From: Posidonia oceanica
Taxonomy: Eukaryota; Streptophyta; Magnoliopsida; Alismatales; Posidoniaceae
Length of the DNA: 64,000 nucleotides
Assembly (NCBI GenBank): GCA_037176725.1
Contig: JAZBRS010000049.1
Span: 37,378,001-37,442,000, forward strand
Reading direction: 5' to 3'
Part shown: positions 22,301-33,497 of the stretch, in pieces
Layout: each line of letters starts with the position of its first letter
How positions within the stretch are numbered: the stretch's first letter is position 1
The notes under the pieces: generated by a model
What the model saw: only the letters and a program-made list of their open reading frames with translations
The model's database searches: none
What the model was told of the DNA's origin: nothing
Translations under genes and position numbers: made by a program

Positions 22301-24039
22301 AGGCGTGCGAGCGCAGGCCTGGCAGGGGTAGCAGATGGTTGCAGCGATGGCAGAAGCTCAGAGAGGCCGCAGACACTGTGCGGAGGGAAGGAAGGAGGAA
22401 GACGACTGTGGACGTGGGCCGGGCCTGGAATTTTGAAAAAAAGAAGGAAAAAAGGAAAACGGGCTGATGGGCCCAGTAAGGAAGAAAAGAAAATAAAAAG
22501 GAAGAAAGAAAGAAAGAGAGGGAAAAGAAAGGAAATAAAATTAGAAAAAATAAATTAAAAATAAATAAATATACTAGAAAGGTTGTGTTGTGGGTTAGGG
22601 TTTCAATTAGATTTTTTTAATGACTGTTTTGGGGTTAATTAATGTGTTTTGGGCTTGATTAGGGTTTTAAGGCTTTCTTTTGTTTTTAATTTGTTTTCCA
22701 CTTGATTAAGTGTTTGTTAAATCTTTTAAATTGTTTTTAAAATTGTGTTTTCTTGTTAAGTATTTTAGGATGTTAATTAGGATTTTTAGGATTTATTTTT
22801 ATATTAATTAGAGTGGGTTTTGGCTTTTAGTTTTAATCTTTTAAGGTTTTCTTTTCTTAAGTCTTTTGAATTATGTTTTGATTTTTTATTTGTTAATTTT
22901 TCTTGAAATTTTTAGTTGGATTTCTCTGGCTTGATGGGGTGTTTTTTTTTTAAGTCTTTTAAACGTGTTTTTCTTTTCCTTTTTAATTAAGTCCTCATGT
23001 TGTTTTTCTTATGTTTATTAGGTTAAGTCTTTTTGCTTCTTTAATTACTTATCTTAGTGTTTATTTTTTAATTCTTCTTTTTAGGGTTTGTTTTTTAGTT
23101 CTTCTGATGGGGGTTTTTACTTTTGGTGGGTTTTGATTTTATTTTAGTTTTTTCCTCGATTTTTCAGTGTTTTCTTTTGGTTTGTTTTGCATTTTTTAGT
23201 TTGCATGCTTGATTTTCTTTTTAGCTTGATTTAGTTAAGTTTAAGTTTTTAATTGCTTGTTTAATGTTTTTTAGTTGTTTTTCTTAGAACTCTGATTTGT
23301 CTCTTTTATGTTTTGGGGTTTTACAGATTTTTAGGGATTTTTATGGGTTTCTGCAAAAGAGAGAAAAGGGAAAGAGGAGGAGGAAAGAAATGGGAAAAGG
23401 AGGGAAATAGAGGGAAAAGAGATAGGTTTGAGGGAAATGATTTTTAAAATTCAGGGAAAATGCTAAAAATAAAATAAAAATAGGAATAAGATAGAGAAGG
23501 GATAGAAGTACAAAGGGGGCCCACAGCCAAGCCAGAAAAAGGGCAAGAAGGGGATGAAAAGAGAGACGATAATCAGGAGAGAGAGAGGAGAGAGAAAACA
23601 ATAATCCCGGAGAGAGAAAACGATAATTTGGCCAAAAGGGGGGCTTAGAGGTCTCGGAAAGGGGTGAAACTTGGCGGGTGCGGGGTCTAGGGTTTCTAGT
23701 TTTGGTCCCAGAGTTTTAGTTTGGTTTTGAAAAAGCTTTGGAGGGGTTTTAAGGTGTAGAAAAAGGGTAGTTTTGCCTAAGTTTCCTAGGGTTTTTGGGA
23801 GGGGTTCTGGTTTGAAATTTTGCAGGCTTTTTGGTGGGTTTACTAAGTCATCAGGGGTGAGTTTTCCTATGAATTTTGGTCAGGTTTCAGGTTCAGGAAA
23901 GGGGGGTAATCCTAGGTTGAGTTTGGGCTTGTTTTGAGGGGAAAGAATGAGAGAAAGGTGTGGGTTTGGGTCTAGATTTGGGTCCAGCAGCTACCAGAAG
24001 GTTCCAATCGATCCAACCTGTCAAAATGGGGTGTCAACA

Positions 24040-24836
24040 GGCACCTAACTGCCCCTAGACCTAGGCCTTTGCCTCTTGCCTTTAATGTGTACGGTGTGGG
24101 ATGTGGTTGGAAGGAAAGTCCATGTCCTATCCTAAGATGTCGGCTGAAGATTTGAAGCCTAAACCCCTCCTAGTTCAAGGTTGATTCCTACTGTGCTTAG
24201 TATTCCCCAGCTTTTCAGTTTTGACTCTTGGACAGCTTCTTTGCTACCTTCTTTTCCATTCTCTTTCTTTTCTTACACATGGTCAATTGAGGATTTGAAG
24301 CCTAAACCCCTCCTAGTTCAAGGTTGATTCCTACTGTGCTTAGTATTCCTCAGCTTTTCAATTTTGACTCTTGGACAACTTCTTTGCTGCCTTCTTTTCC
24401 ATTCTCTTTCTTATCTTACACATGGACAGCTTCTTTGCTGCCTTCCTTTCTGACCCTTTTGTTTTCTTTTCTGGTACTTTGGCAAGTAGACTCACCCCTT
24501 CTGAGTGCTCGATCAATAGATATTCGTTCCTTGACGAGCCGAGACACTCTTTTATTTGGTACACTCCCCTCTTTTCAGCGCTTCTAGGTTTTGGCCTTAG
24601 ACGCCTACCCGATTTGTACTAGGGTAACGTGTCTGACTCGAGGGATGTGTGTAGACTTGTTACTCATGAACTGGGAGGGGGCTCCTTATGATTTGCCTCT
24701 ATCTCAGTGTTGGACCATTTCCTTTCCTTCTCCACGAAGTGTTTGTGGGGTGAGGCTAAGGCATGATTCCTAGGCTTCAACAGCAGTAGCCCTTAAGCAC
24801 GGGTAGTCTAATGGCTCAGTGTGCATGTCAAGGGTA
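24040..24836. other. Element A spacer between solo LTR and integrase, with tandem duplication
   Basis: Starts with the GGCAC duplication. A block of about 145 bp, from GATTTGAAGCCTAAACCCCT, is duplicated at roughly 24143-24290 and 24290-24430; B carries one copy. No gene seen. Confidence 0.65.
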
Positions 24837-25960
24837 CTACCTCTTGAGGTGCAGTGCATTCCAGGGGTATTCAAGCCTAGTGCCATCCTCTCTGGCCAAA
24901 CAATAGACGTTGCCTGGATATGCCTCAACCACCAAGTATGGTCCTTTCCAATTTGGTCTCAGTTTCCCATGCTTGCGAGGAAGGATTTCTTTAAGCACCC
25001 ATTCACCAACATTGAATTTACATTCAATTACTTTCTTCTTATATGCTCTTGCAAGTCGTTCTTGGTAGAGGCGTGCATGCTCAGCTGCTTGCAACCGCTT
25101 CTCATCTAGCAAATCCAACTGTAGACTTAATAATTGCCTCTTATCCTCGACAGTTATCTCATCGTCGAGTTGTATCCTGATGAGGGGACCATGACCTCAA
25201 ATGGGACTACCGTCTCTATACCAAAAGTAAGCGCAAATGGGGTTTGGCCCGTAGGCGTTCTTATGGAGGTTCGATAGGCTCATATGGTATCAATTAGCTT
25301 ATCTGTCCAATCATGTCCCTTAGTTCCTCCTACCGTTTTCTTAAGGATTCGGATTAACGTTTTATTAGTAGCTTCAGCTTACCCATTACCCTGGGGGTAA
25401 TATGGCGATGAATGATGTAATTCAATCTTAAACTTCTTACAGAGCTTTTTGAAGTCTTGGGATACGAAGATTGCGCCATTGTTTGCTACTAATTTCTTTG
25501 GGATCCCGAACCTTGAGAGGATAATTTTCCGCACGAACTTGCAAAGATTTGAAGCTTTGATTTCAGTGAACGCTTCTGCTTCAGCCCATTTAGTGAAGTA
25601 CTCAGTGGCTGTGAGGAAGAACCTATTCTGCTTTTCGGTGTCGAATGGTCCCACAACATCAAATGCCCACATAGAGAAGGGCCACACCGTTTGAGTCGGA
25701 TTCAACTCTGATGCTGTGCATGTATTCTGTCTACATGGATCTGGCATTGCCTGCACCTTCTCACCTTGTTTGCGCAATCTGCCTCCATTGTGGGCCAGTA
25801 GTACCCTCTGCGTAGTATCATTTTTGCCATGAATTGAGAGCTGACGTGTCCTCCACATATGCCTTCATGCATTTCTCCGATGATAACTTCAACCTCCTCA
25901 TAAGTGACACAGCGCAACTCTATTCTGCTGAAAGACCTTTTGAAAGAACCCCGGCTCTCA
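24837..25960 (-). pseudogene. pol: Integrase of element A
   Basis: Inserts retrotransposon DNA into the host genome. The N-terminal zinc domain (HEGICGGH...CRQC) lies at about 25880-25760. The catalytic core follows with the first Asp in FDVVGPF and the Glu in QGNG-stop-AEATNK. The second Asp region reads VANNGAIF where families normally have DNG, so that Asp appears changed to Asn. The C-terminal part (25118-24837) has the conserved WKGPYLVVEAYPG and YCLAREDGTRLEYPWNALHL. Several frameshifts and stops separate these parts, so it is inactive. The C-terminal piece is the only part of pol kept in B and F. Confidence 0.85.
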
Positions 25961-26031
25961 TGAAGTATCTTGTAGCCATCCTCCGAACTGCCTCTTTGTC
26001 TTGTGAAGTTGCATAGTCGGGGAAAATCCCG

Positions 26032-26754
26032 TCATGAAATGTAGTTCTGGATGTCAAAGAAACATGGGTTCCCGTCATCCTCTATGTTATAGCAAACTTC
26101 AAACGTGCCTACCCTTAATTCTCTGGCTTTCTGTCTAAGCTCCACGGTCCATGACTCAGTTGAGTCAATGGCAGGCATCCCGTGTTGCTGAACCATTATT
26201 GTTTGCTCCTGGATATTGATGGGGAACTCGATTGAGGAGGCCAGCGAAGCGAGAGCATCTGCTAATAGGTTGTGACTCCGGAGGGTGTGGACATACACCA
26301 CTTGTTGAAACCGCGCCAATAGGAGGCGTGCAATGCCTTTGTATTCTTCTAGCCTTGGGTTGAGGGTTCTATACTTGTTCAGAATTTGTCTAAGAACCAA
26401 TTGGGAGTCTCCAATGAGTTTCAACCACTTTGCCCCTAGCTCCAGTGCTAGGCGTAATTCGAGGATCAAGGCCTCGTATTCTGCAACATTGTTGGTATTT
26501 GCGGCGAAGTTTAGCTGTACAGCTCGAGGAATGAGAACTCCTTCCGGAGTGAGAAGTGCTACTCCGATGCCTGCCCCTTCTCTATTGAGTGCTCCATCAA
26601 AGTAGAGAGTCCATTGTCGAGTGGGAGACTCGGTAGCTTGTATTTCCAGTATTTCCTCATCAGGGAAGTCTATTCGGACTGGTTGATAATCTTCTATTGG
26701 TAGTTCTGCCAGGTGATCTACAATGGCTTGCCCTTTGACTGCCTTCTGGGACAC
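26032..26754 (-). pseudogene. pol: Second (archaeal-type) RNase H of element A
   Basis: Degrades RNA in RNA-DNA hybrids during reverse transcription. The 240-codon open frame contains WTLYFDGALNREGAGIG, NNVAEYEALILELRLA and LIGDSQLVLRQI, giving the D-E-D residues, and HNLLADALA for the last acidic site. It is separate from the native gypsy RNase H upstream. A dual RNase H arrangement is a known marker of the Tat/Ogre lineage. The domain itself is uninterrupted, while its neighbours are broken. Confidence 0.85.
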
Positions 26755-26760
26755 ATATTA

Positions 26761-28075
26761 CTAGTCAAATTCAGTGAGGAGGAGTTGCCACCTTGCCAAT
26801 CTTCCAGAGAGAGCTGGCTTCTCGAACATATATTTAATTGGGTCCATCTTGGCGATGTAACAGACTTTATGGGCTAGGAAGTAGTGTCTCAACTTTTGAG
26901 ATGCCCATACCAAGGCCAAGCAGTGCTTTTCTATAGTGGTATACTTCTCTTCATAACCTAAGAAAGTTCTACTCAGATAGTAGATAGCTTTTTCCTTCTT
27001 TCCATCCTCATCATGTTGAGCTAGCACTACCCTATTGATGATACAGTGACTGCCACATAGAGTAGCAAAGGCTTCCCTGACATAGGCGCTGATAAGACTA
27101 GGGGTTCATGAGGTATGCTTTGAGTTCATCAAAAGCTTTCTGGCATTTCTCATCCCAAGTAAATTCCTTTCCTCCTTTCAGTAACTCATAAAACGGCTTA
27201 CATCGATCTGCGTGCTGTGAGATGAATCTCCTGATCAACTATAAGCGGCCGATAAGTCCTCTGAGTTCCTTGAGGTTTCGGGGCAGAGGCATTTATGCTA
27301 TTGCTCTAGCCTTTTGTGGGTCCACCTCGATTCCTCTTTTGCTGATGATGAAGCCTAGTTACTTCCCGGCAGTTACCCCAAACATGCATTTCTTTGGGTT
27401 CATTTTTAGCTGATATTGCCTTGCTCTGCTCAGTACTCTTCTTAGCGCCTTAAAGTGTACTTCACTTGTTCTTGATTTGACCAAGATATCATCAGCATAC
27501 ACTTCCATGCAATCGTACATCATGTCGTGGAAGATGGCCATCATCGCTCACTGATATGTTGCACCGGCGTTCTTGAGACCGAATGGCATGACTACATAGC
27601 AGTATGTCCCCCATGGTGTGATGAACGACGTCTTCTCTTGATCCTCCTCTGCTAGCTTAATCTAGTTGTAACCGGAGAAACCATCCATGAAAGATAGTAT
27701 CTCAAATCCTACTGTATTGTCTACTAGCAAGTCAATATGTGGCAAAGGGAAGTCATCTTTGGGACAGGCGGCGTTGAGGTTGCGATAGTCAATGCAAACT
27801 CGAACCTTCCCGTCCTTTTTGGCCACTGGTACTATATTTGAGACCCAACTGGGGTACACAACCACCCTGATGAATTTCGCTTTATGGAACTTGTCAATTT
27901 CTTCTTTGACTTTGAGGGCGAGTTCCGGCCTTAGTCGCCTTAACTTCTGCTTGACGGGTTTGGTTCCAGAGTTTAGTGGAAGCAGGTGTTCCACTAGGGC
28001 TGATTGTAAACCAGGCATATCCTCGTACTTGAAGGCCAGTACATCCACAAATTCTTTCAAGATTTGGACCATTTC
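26761..28075 (-). pseudogene. pol: Reverse transcriptase and native RNase H of element A
   Basis: Copies the element's RNA into DNA. Visible RT motifs in order: [69 protein letters not shown] and the active-site block VYADDILVKS. The YADD aspartates are intact. The native RNase H/connection is seen in YLSRTFLGYEEKYTTIEKHC and KLRHYFLAHKV. In-frame stops follow GYN, TYQ and TAGK, and a frameshifted stretch lies at about 27030-27360, so no active enzyme is possible from this copy. Confidence 0.9.
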
Positions 28076-29180
28076 CTACTGCTCTTTTGGGCTCAGGCTT
28101 GCACTTATGAGTATTGGTTTTGGCTCTTCGATGGTTCCCAGGTTGACCTCCACGGTCTCTTCTTTAGCTGCCTTGGTTTGCTCATCATATTTGTCCATGA
28201 GGTGCTTAAGGAGGTCTGAATCGGCCTCTTGATCTTCTTCCTCATCACTGCAGTTAACCAGCTCATATGCCTCCATTCCAGCACACTTCCCAAATCGGTC
28301 AAATTCTTCTACTAGGAAGACCATGTTAGCAGTAGCCAGCTCCTGAGGCAATGCCTCCGTGTATTGACACACGCGCACAGTTTTGAAAGCGGTGGTCGAA
28401 GTTGACCTCGAGCTGCTAGAACTAACATGGTGATCCTCTCCCTTATTGAAAATAGAAAGTAAATTACTTTTATTTCTAGGAAATGAAAACAGTGCAGAAT
28501 TAAACAAAGTTTTATTTACAGTATCTAAGAGGATGCCCCTAGAGTTACCTCCATCAGTAGAGGTAGGAGCCTTTCTAGGCAGGCTCGTCATGGTCGACAT
28601 TCCCATCATCTTCGAGAAGCTCATGGTCGGCCCTTGGATCGGGGTCAACTTCAGGTCTTTGAGGCTGCAGACCTTTAGAGAGATCAGTCGTGAGGCGACG
28701 GACCCTGTCTACGAGTCGTTGTGACTTGCGTAGAGTTTGCCCCGGCCTTTGCTCCAAAGAGGAAGTGATGTCCGGAGCTGGAGGAGGCGGAGGCTTGGAA
28801 ACGGCGGTGCCGGAAGAAGAGGGAGAAGAAGAAAAAGGTGGCCGATCCGGAGATTCGGGGGCCGATGCGCCTAACAGTGGTGGCAGTGATGTTGCAGTCT
28901 GACCTTCGTGAAGCTCTGCTGGCAACTCTTCTGCAGTCTGACCTTCGTGAGGCTCTACTGTCAACTCCCTTGCAGTCTGACCTTCGTGAGGCTCTACTGG
29001 CAATTCAAGTGTTTGGAATAAGCCGGAAATGTTTACGTCGGCTGTGTCCTCTACACTTTGGAGAGTGTGTTTGGTTGATTGCGCCAAAATAATATCTCCC
29101 AGGGGGGATGAATTCGGGTCAAAGATCCCTACGCTGGTAAAATGTCCTTGTAGATTCCACTGTAATGGTCGTCCGTCGGG
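28076..29180 (-). pseudogene. Protease-RT linker of element A with HEGQT repeats
   Basis: The open frame 29087-28575 has three 13-residue repeats (VEPHEGQTARELT, VEPHEGQTAEELP, AELHEGQTATSLP), then a Ser/Pro-rich region. It is in frame with the upstream G-patch. The RT side is read from another frame, open from 28648 to 28076, with an acidic stretch CSDEEEDQEADSDLL. The change of register between about 28648 and 28575 might reflect an indel or the kind of intron known between protease and RT in Ogre elements. Confidence 0.55.
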
Positions 29181-29183
29181 GAA

Positions 29184-29996
29184 CTAGTCGAAGCCGAGTC
29201 CTCCCCTTCCTTCTCTGTCACAGGCATTTACTGGCTCCTTCATTCCCTTTCCTTCTGGACCTAAGCCCTGGCCTTCCTTGTAGCCAATTCTCCTCATGAT
29301 CTCCCATCCCACATTCATGGAGGGTCTTTTGCTTTTTGAGAGTTCCTTCTTCTTGTGAAATAGCCTAGGCCTGGCCCACTTGTCCCTTAGCTCGACCATA
29401 GATACTACGTTCTTGCCCTTTTCGGCGCAGGTCGGCTTTTCTCGCACACTGAACTGGTGTGGCAGGTATATCACATTTGCCTCTACTTCTTAGCCTGGTA
29501 TGTCCCCTGCTATCTTGATGATTTTCCCATCGTGAGGGAATTTCATGCATTGGTGCCGAGGAGATGATACTCCTTTTAAACTGTCCAGCCATTGTCTCCC
29601 CAGGATGATCTGATATGGGACATTGATGTCTATGACGATTAGTTGGGTTAGAACCTGAGCTGGTCCTATCCCTATCATTGTGGTCCACTTGCCATGTGCT
29701 TTTCTTTTGCTGTCATCATACCCAGCAATCGTTATATGAATGGGGGTTAAGGAAGCCTCATTTACGCCCAAGGCTCGTATTGTATTTAACGAGCAAATGT
29801 TCATTGATGCACCAGTATCTATGAGCACTTCAGAAATTAAGTGATTGTTTATAGAAATGGTTACATTCAATGGTGCTTTTCTCCTCTCTATTGGCGCCAA
29901 CTCGCTATCAGCAAATGTAATGATAGGCTCTACAAAGGCCGCTGTAGCTATAATATGGAGTTCCTCCGCTGGCATATCTGGGGAAACTTGGGCCAT
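29184..29996 (-). pseudogene. pro: Active-type retropepsin and G-patch of element A
   Basis: An aspartic protease that would cut the Gag-Pol polyprotein. The active site is intact (EVLIDTGASMNICSL), followed by the flap region and ILGRQWLDSL, the usual hydrophobic-LGR end motif. After a stop at about 29490 the same frame continues into a G-patch: VGWEIMRRIGYKEGQGLGPE...EPVNACDREGRGGLGFD. G-patch domains bind nucleic acid and follow the protease in some betaretroviruses. Only the one stop separates the two domains. Confidence 0.8.
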
Positions 29997-30005
29997 CTCT
30001 AGTAC

Positions 30006-30975
30006 TTATTGCAGAGCCTTCCGGTGTTGATTTGAGCTGTTTATGAGGTCATAGATCGAGATCCTGGCCTGCGTCTTCTTTAATTGCTCTAGGATGTCAT
30101 ATTCCACCGACCCAGGTCCTACTTCAGGTCTGACCGGCTCTGTTTGCTCTGCTGGTGGTAAGATTCGGTTTGACAGCCTCCCCGCTCTGGTGATGGGTGC
30201 AGCAGCCTCATTTCCTTTGCACGGGTCACTGGATGCTCCTTTCTTGAGCAGCCAGGCTGAGATGGACTCCCTCTGTATAGGTCCGCCAAGCTCTGGTGGC
30301 TTTGTGGCCCTAGCTTGCTGCTCTGTTGGCACTCGGAAGATTAGGGATGATGGAGTAGTAGTGCTCCGGAATACTGAAGTGTTGAGGGCCGGCAATTGAC
30401 TTGATGGTGGCCTAGCTGCTCTGAAGATTGGGGAGACCGATGGTGACAGCGGCTTAGGATCCCACAGTGGTGATTTTCTCCACGGTAGATGTCGTGACTC
30501 CTCCTCTTCCCGAAGGGTTGCAATTTGTGGCTCAGGCATCTTGAATGTGCATAGAATCCTCAGTCGATTAGCTGGAATGCTGACGACCGCTCCTTGGTAT
30601 TTGAATTTTAGCATTTGATGAACTGAAGATGCTACAGCCTCGACCTCCGCTAGCCAAGACCTCCCTAGGATGAGTGGCTCCAGGACTTCCTCCTTCATAA
30701 TGATCACCGAAGTGATACTGGTCAAAGGACCAACAGTGATTTCCATGGGCATTGTCCCTAGTGCCAATTTCTCCTTCTGATCAAACCCGGTGCACATAAA
30801 GGGAGTTCTATCTAACTCACCTTCATTTAGCCCTAAGCTCCGGAGTGTGGAGAGAGAACTGAGGCTCGGCTTGCTCTAGTGTCAACCAATACTCCTTGCA
30901 GCACATGGTCATTGATGCCCACTGTGATGACAAGCAGCAGCTCTTGCTTATGTGGGGCGGAAGCTCGGAATCTTT
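30006..30975 (-). pseudogene. First protease-like domain of element A, likely inactive
   Basis: A second retropepsin-like fold upstream of the main protease. Visible: LLLVITVGINDH, VLQGVLVDTRAS at the place of the DTGAS site, then, after a frameshift near 30850, LSTLRSLGLNEGEL, TSVIIMKEEVLEPLILGRSW and a C-terminal beta-rich part. The Gly of the active-site triplet is Arg (AGA), fitting GGA to AGA decay or original loss of function. A Pro/Ser-rich linker of about 130 residues, starting near SPSVSPIFRAARPPSS, joins it to the second protease. A shared ancestor by duplication is an inference from motif order. Confidence 0.65.
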
Positions 30976-31149
30976 GAAGACTATATTTTCTCGTTCAAAT
31001 CGCTGATTGGCTTTTTGAACTTGGCTTTCTTCCTTCATATCCTCTTGTGGTCCATCCACTACTGCTGTGAGGTTGAACTGGCTAAGGAGATCCTTCACTG
31101 TTAGTTCCTCGTCTACCTCGCTGTCCCAATCATCATCCGAGATTATTCC

Positions 31150-33141
31150 CTAATGCTCAGCTTGGCTGTCCCAGTCTTCTTCTGGTATGACATGGTTGTC
31201 CCAGTCTTTTGATGTTAATGGATTAGGGAGCTGTTCATCCTGGAATGCCATGACTTGGTGCTTGGGGAGAGGGTCACTATAGACCTGTTGAGACATCCCT
31301 GTCTGTTTTCTCTGTTTGGCTCTTTTCACTAGGACATCCCATTCAAACACATCTGCCTCTACCATGTCATAGACTATGTCTCTGAAAGTCCAACAGTCAT
31401 TGATGTTGTGACCATGAACCTTATGGAACGGGCAGTATTTGTTCTGGTCACAATTTGGCAATTCAGGCCGGGCTGGCGGGAGTTCGATTGCTATTGCATC
31501 CTCTAACTCTATGAACATATCTGCCAGTGTGACTGGTAGAGGAGGGCAATGGTTTCTTCTTCCCTTTTTGCGTGGCAATGGAGGGGGAACATTGTGATAA
31601 CCGCCCCCGTACCCAGTGTTGTTGGGGGGATTTCTGTTGTTGGCCTGGCCATTTTGATTGCCCCTAGTCCATTGCTGCTGGGGAGCATTCCACATAGGGC
31701 GGATTTGTTGCTGAGGGGGAGGGTTATTCCATGCCTGCTGTTGCTGAGGAGGGCAGCTCCATGCATGCTGTTGCTAAGGAGGAGGGTGGCTCCATGCTTG
31801 CTGTTGCTGAGGAGGAGGGTAGCTCCAGGTTGGCTGTTGTGAAGCTAGTATAGCCCTTTGTTCGAATGGCTTGGGTGCGGGGCCCATCTTGTTGACGACT
31901 CCGGTCATGCCCTCTACTACCTGTGTTTTCTGGCTCTTCTTTGGCTCCTCCATGAATTCATGCAGATTTTCTTTAATAGAGGCCGCCACTTCATATAAGG
32001 CCATCACATTGGGACAGTAGGCATTTACGAGCCCCTTCTTCATCGGTCTAGTGGTGTTTGCAATGAGGGTCTGAACCATCTGTCTCTCTGGAATGGTCAG
32101 TCCTGATCTGGCCGCCATTTCCCGCTATCTATTGGCGAATGTCACCCAACTTTCGCCTTGCTTCATGACATCCTTGCTTAGGTCATGGAAGGTTGGCTTG
32201 GGGTCTATCTTGTGCTGGTATTTTGTGAGAAAGCTCTCTTTGATTTTATCAAAGCTGCTGAGGTCTTCCTTGGAGAGAGTGAGAAACCAATCCATGGGCT
32301 CTCCTTCGAATGAGTAGAATAACAGGTGTACAACAAGCCCCAAATCATGGAAGTAAGGGGCTGACTCCATTTGGAACCGCACTAAGTGACTGAGCAGGTT
32401 AGTGGTTCCGTTGAATTTGGGAGTCTTCGGGTACTTGAAGCCCGGAGGTAATCTGAACGGGGGAAACCGACTCATATCAAAGTTTGCCGGAGCCTGGGTA
32501 TGTACCCCTAATGCGTTGAGCATTTTTCTCATCTCATCCAAATTTGCTATCCCGACTGATGGGGTCGGGACATGTGAGTTGAAGGATTGATGGTTCTGCT
32601 GCTGATGAAGGTAGCTGTTGTAGAAGTGTTGAGGTATGACCTACTCGTATCACGGGGGAGATGCCTGATGGTGGTGATGATCTGGCCGAGGCTGATTGCC
32701 TACCATAGGTGGTTGGAGATGATGTCATGGATAGACTCCTTCCTTGTACTCGCCATGTGGCACGTGATTTTGTTCCTAAATCAAGGGGTTGGCCCTTGAG
32801 TTATAAACTCCGTTGAGCACTGTACCATGACCTGGGTGGTTTGTGTCCAGTGGTGGGTTACCATTTTGTCCCTGGTATAGATCTTCAGGGGTATGGTCCG
32901 CAACTGGCCTTCGTTGTCCTTCACCGAGGTGCGGTGGCTGCTGGAAGTTGTTCTGACATGGCCCCATAGGGGTTGATGTCTCTTCGTTTAAGAGTTGGTA
33001 CATGACTTTGTACTAGATCGAGTCTGGATCCAAGGCTTCTCCGGTGATCGGATGGTAGATTGTGGGCTCCTCTCCCAAGGTACTTACTGAGTCTGACCTC
33101 TCTCTTTCTGGCTGTTCAGCTTCAAGGATTTGGTTCATCAT
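31150..33141 (-). pseudogene. gag: Gag of element A
   Basis: Structural protein. It starts at the Met-Met at 33141 (MMNQILEAEQPERERSDS); an upstream in-frame TGA limits the start. After a Gln/Pro/His-rich N-terminus comes the gag domain: FPPFRLPPGFKYPKTPKFNG, MESAPYFHDLG, EGEPMDWFLTLS, SFLTKYQHKI. A Gln/Pro/Trp-rich linker (QQQQAWSHPPP) precedes the zinc motif YCPFHKVHGHNINDC and an acidic tail running on toward the protease in the same frame. All segments share one frame, interrupted by stops at 33013 (CAG to TAG), about 32776, 32125, 31774 and 31150. It is homologous to B gag. Confidence 0.85.
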
Positions 33142-33497
33142 TGTGGCAGCATTTGAGATGGAATTGGCTTCAGGGCGTAATACACCTCAGAATGCGGCGT
33201 ATAACGTTGGACGCAGTAAACTGCGCGTTCAACGACCCTAGTTGTATTTCCTTCTGTCTTCTCTTTTCTTCTCAACTTTTCTCTCTGTTTTTTTTTGTTT
33301 CCGCTTTTCTATTTTTTTGCTTTTTCTGATTTTTTTGCTTTCTGATTTTTTCTTTTTTCTCTTTTCCTTTTTCTTCTTTTTCTTTTGTATAAATGAAGGA
33401 TTACAAGTGCTTACAATGGAAAAGAAATTACAAACTTTGTGATCTAACACAAGTCCCTAGAAAGTAAATACTGAAAGATAAAACTCCTACTGTCTTG
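33142..33497 (-). other. Inner end of element A leader
   Basis: Leader DNA next to gag, with a GTTGGACGC / GCGTTCAAC hairpin at 33193-33236 and a T-rich tract at 33255-33390. Its last five bases (TCTTG, 33493-33497) are the target duplication of element B. The leader resumes at 48568. Confidence 0.7.

Larger units (their letters stand above)
18071..24039 (-). mobile_element. Element D: Ogre-type solo LTR of about 6 kb
   Basis: Begins on the minus strand with TGTTGACACCCCATTTTGAC and ends ATTACTACA, flanked by GGCAC duplications, with no internal domain. This is the product expected from recombination between two LTRs. The 3' part (18240-18500) matches the 3' part of element C's LTR, including CTAGAAAGACCG, GGTGTTAGGCACC on the plus strand and the GGTGGCGACTCC box. 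Internal features are a 30-bp array, GC-rich DNA at 21.08-22.4 kb and T-rich DNA at 22.55-23.34 kb. Elements B and F carry the same locus without D. Confidence 0.9.

Noticed and set aside
21084..22558. GC-rich frames of 157 and 246 codons inside solo LTR D
   Set aside because: Lie within a defined solo LTR, have low-complexity composition and no recognised motif. The GC-rich island of Ogre LTRs explains them.
23341..23640. Purine-rich AGAGAGAAAAGG tract as a polypurine tract
   Set aside because: It lies within solo LTR D far from either end, and is low-complexity DNA.
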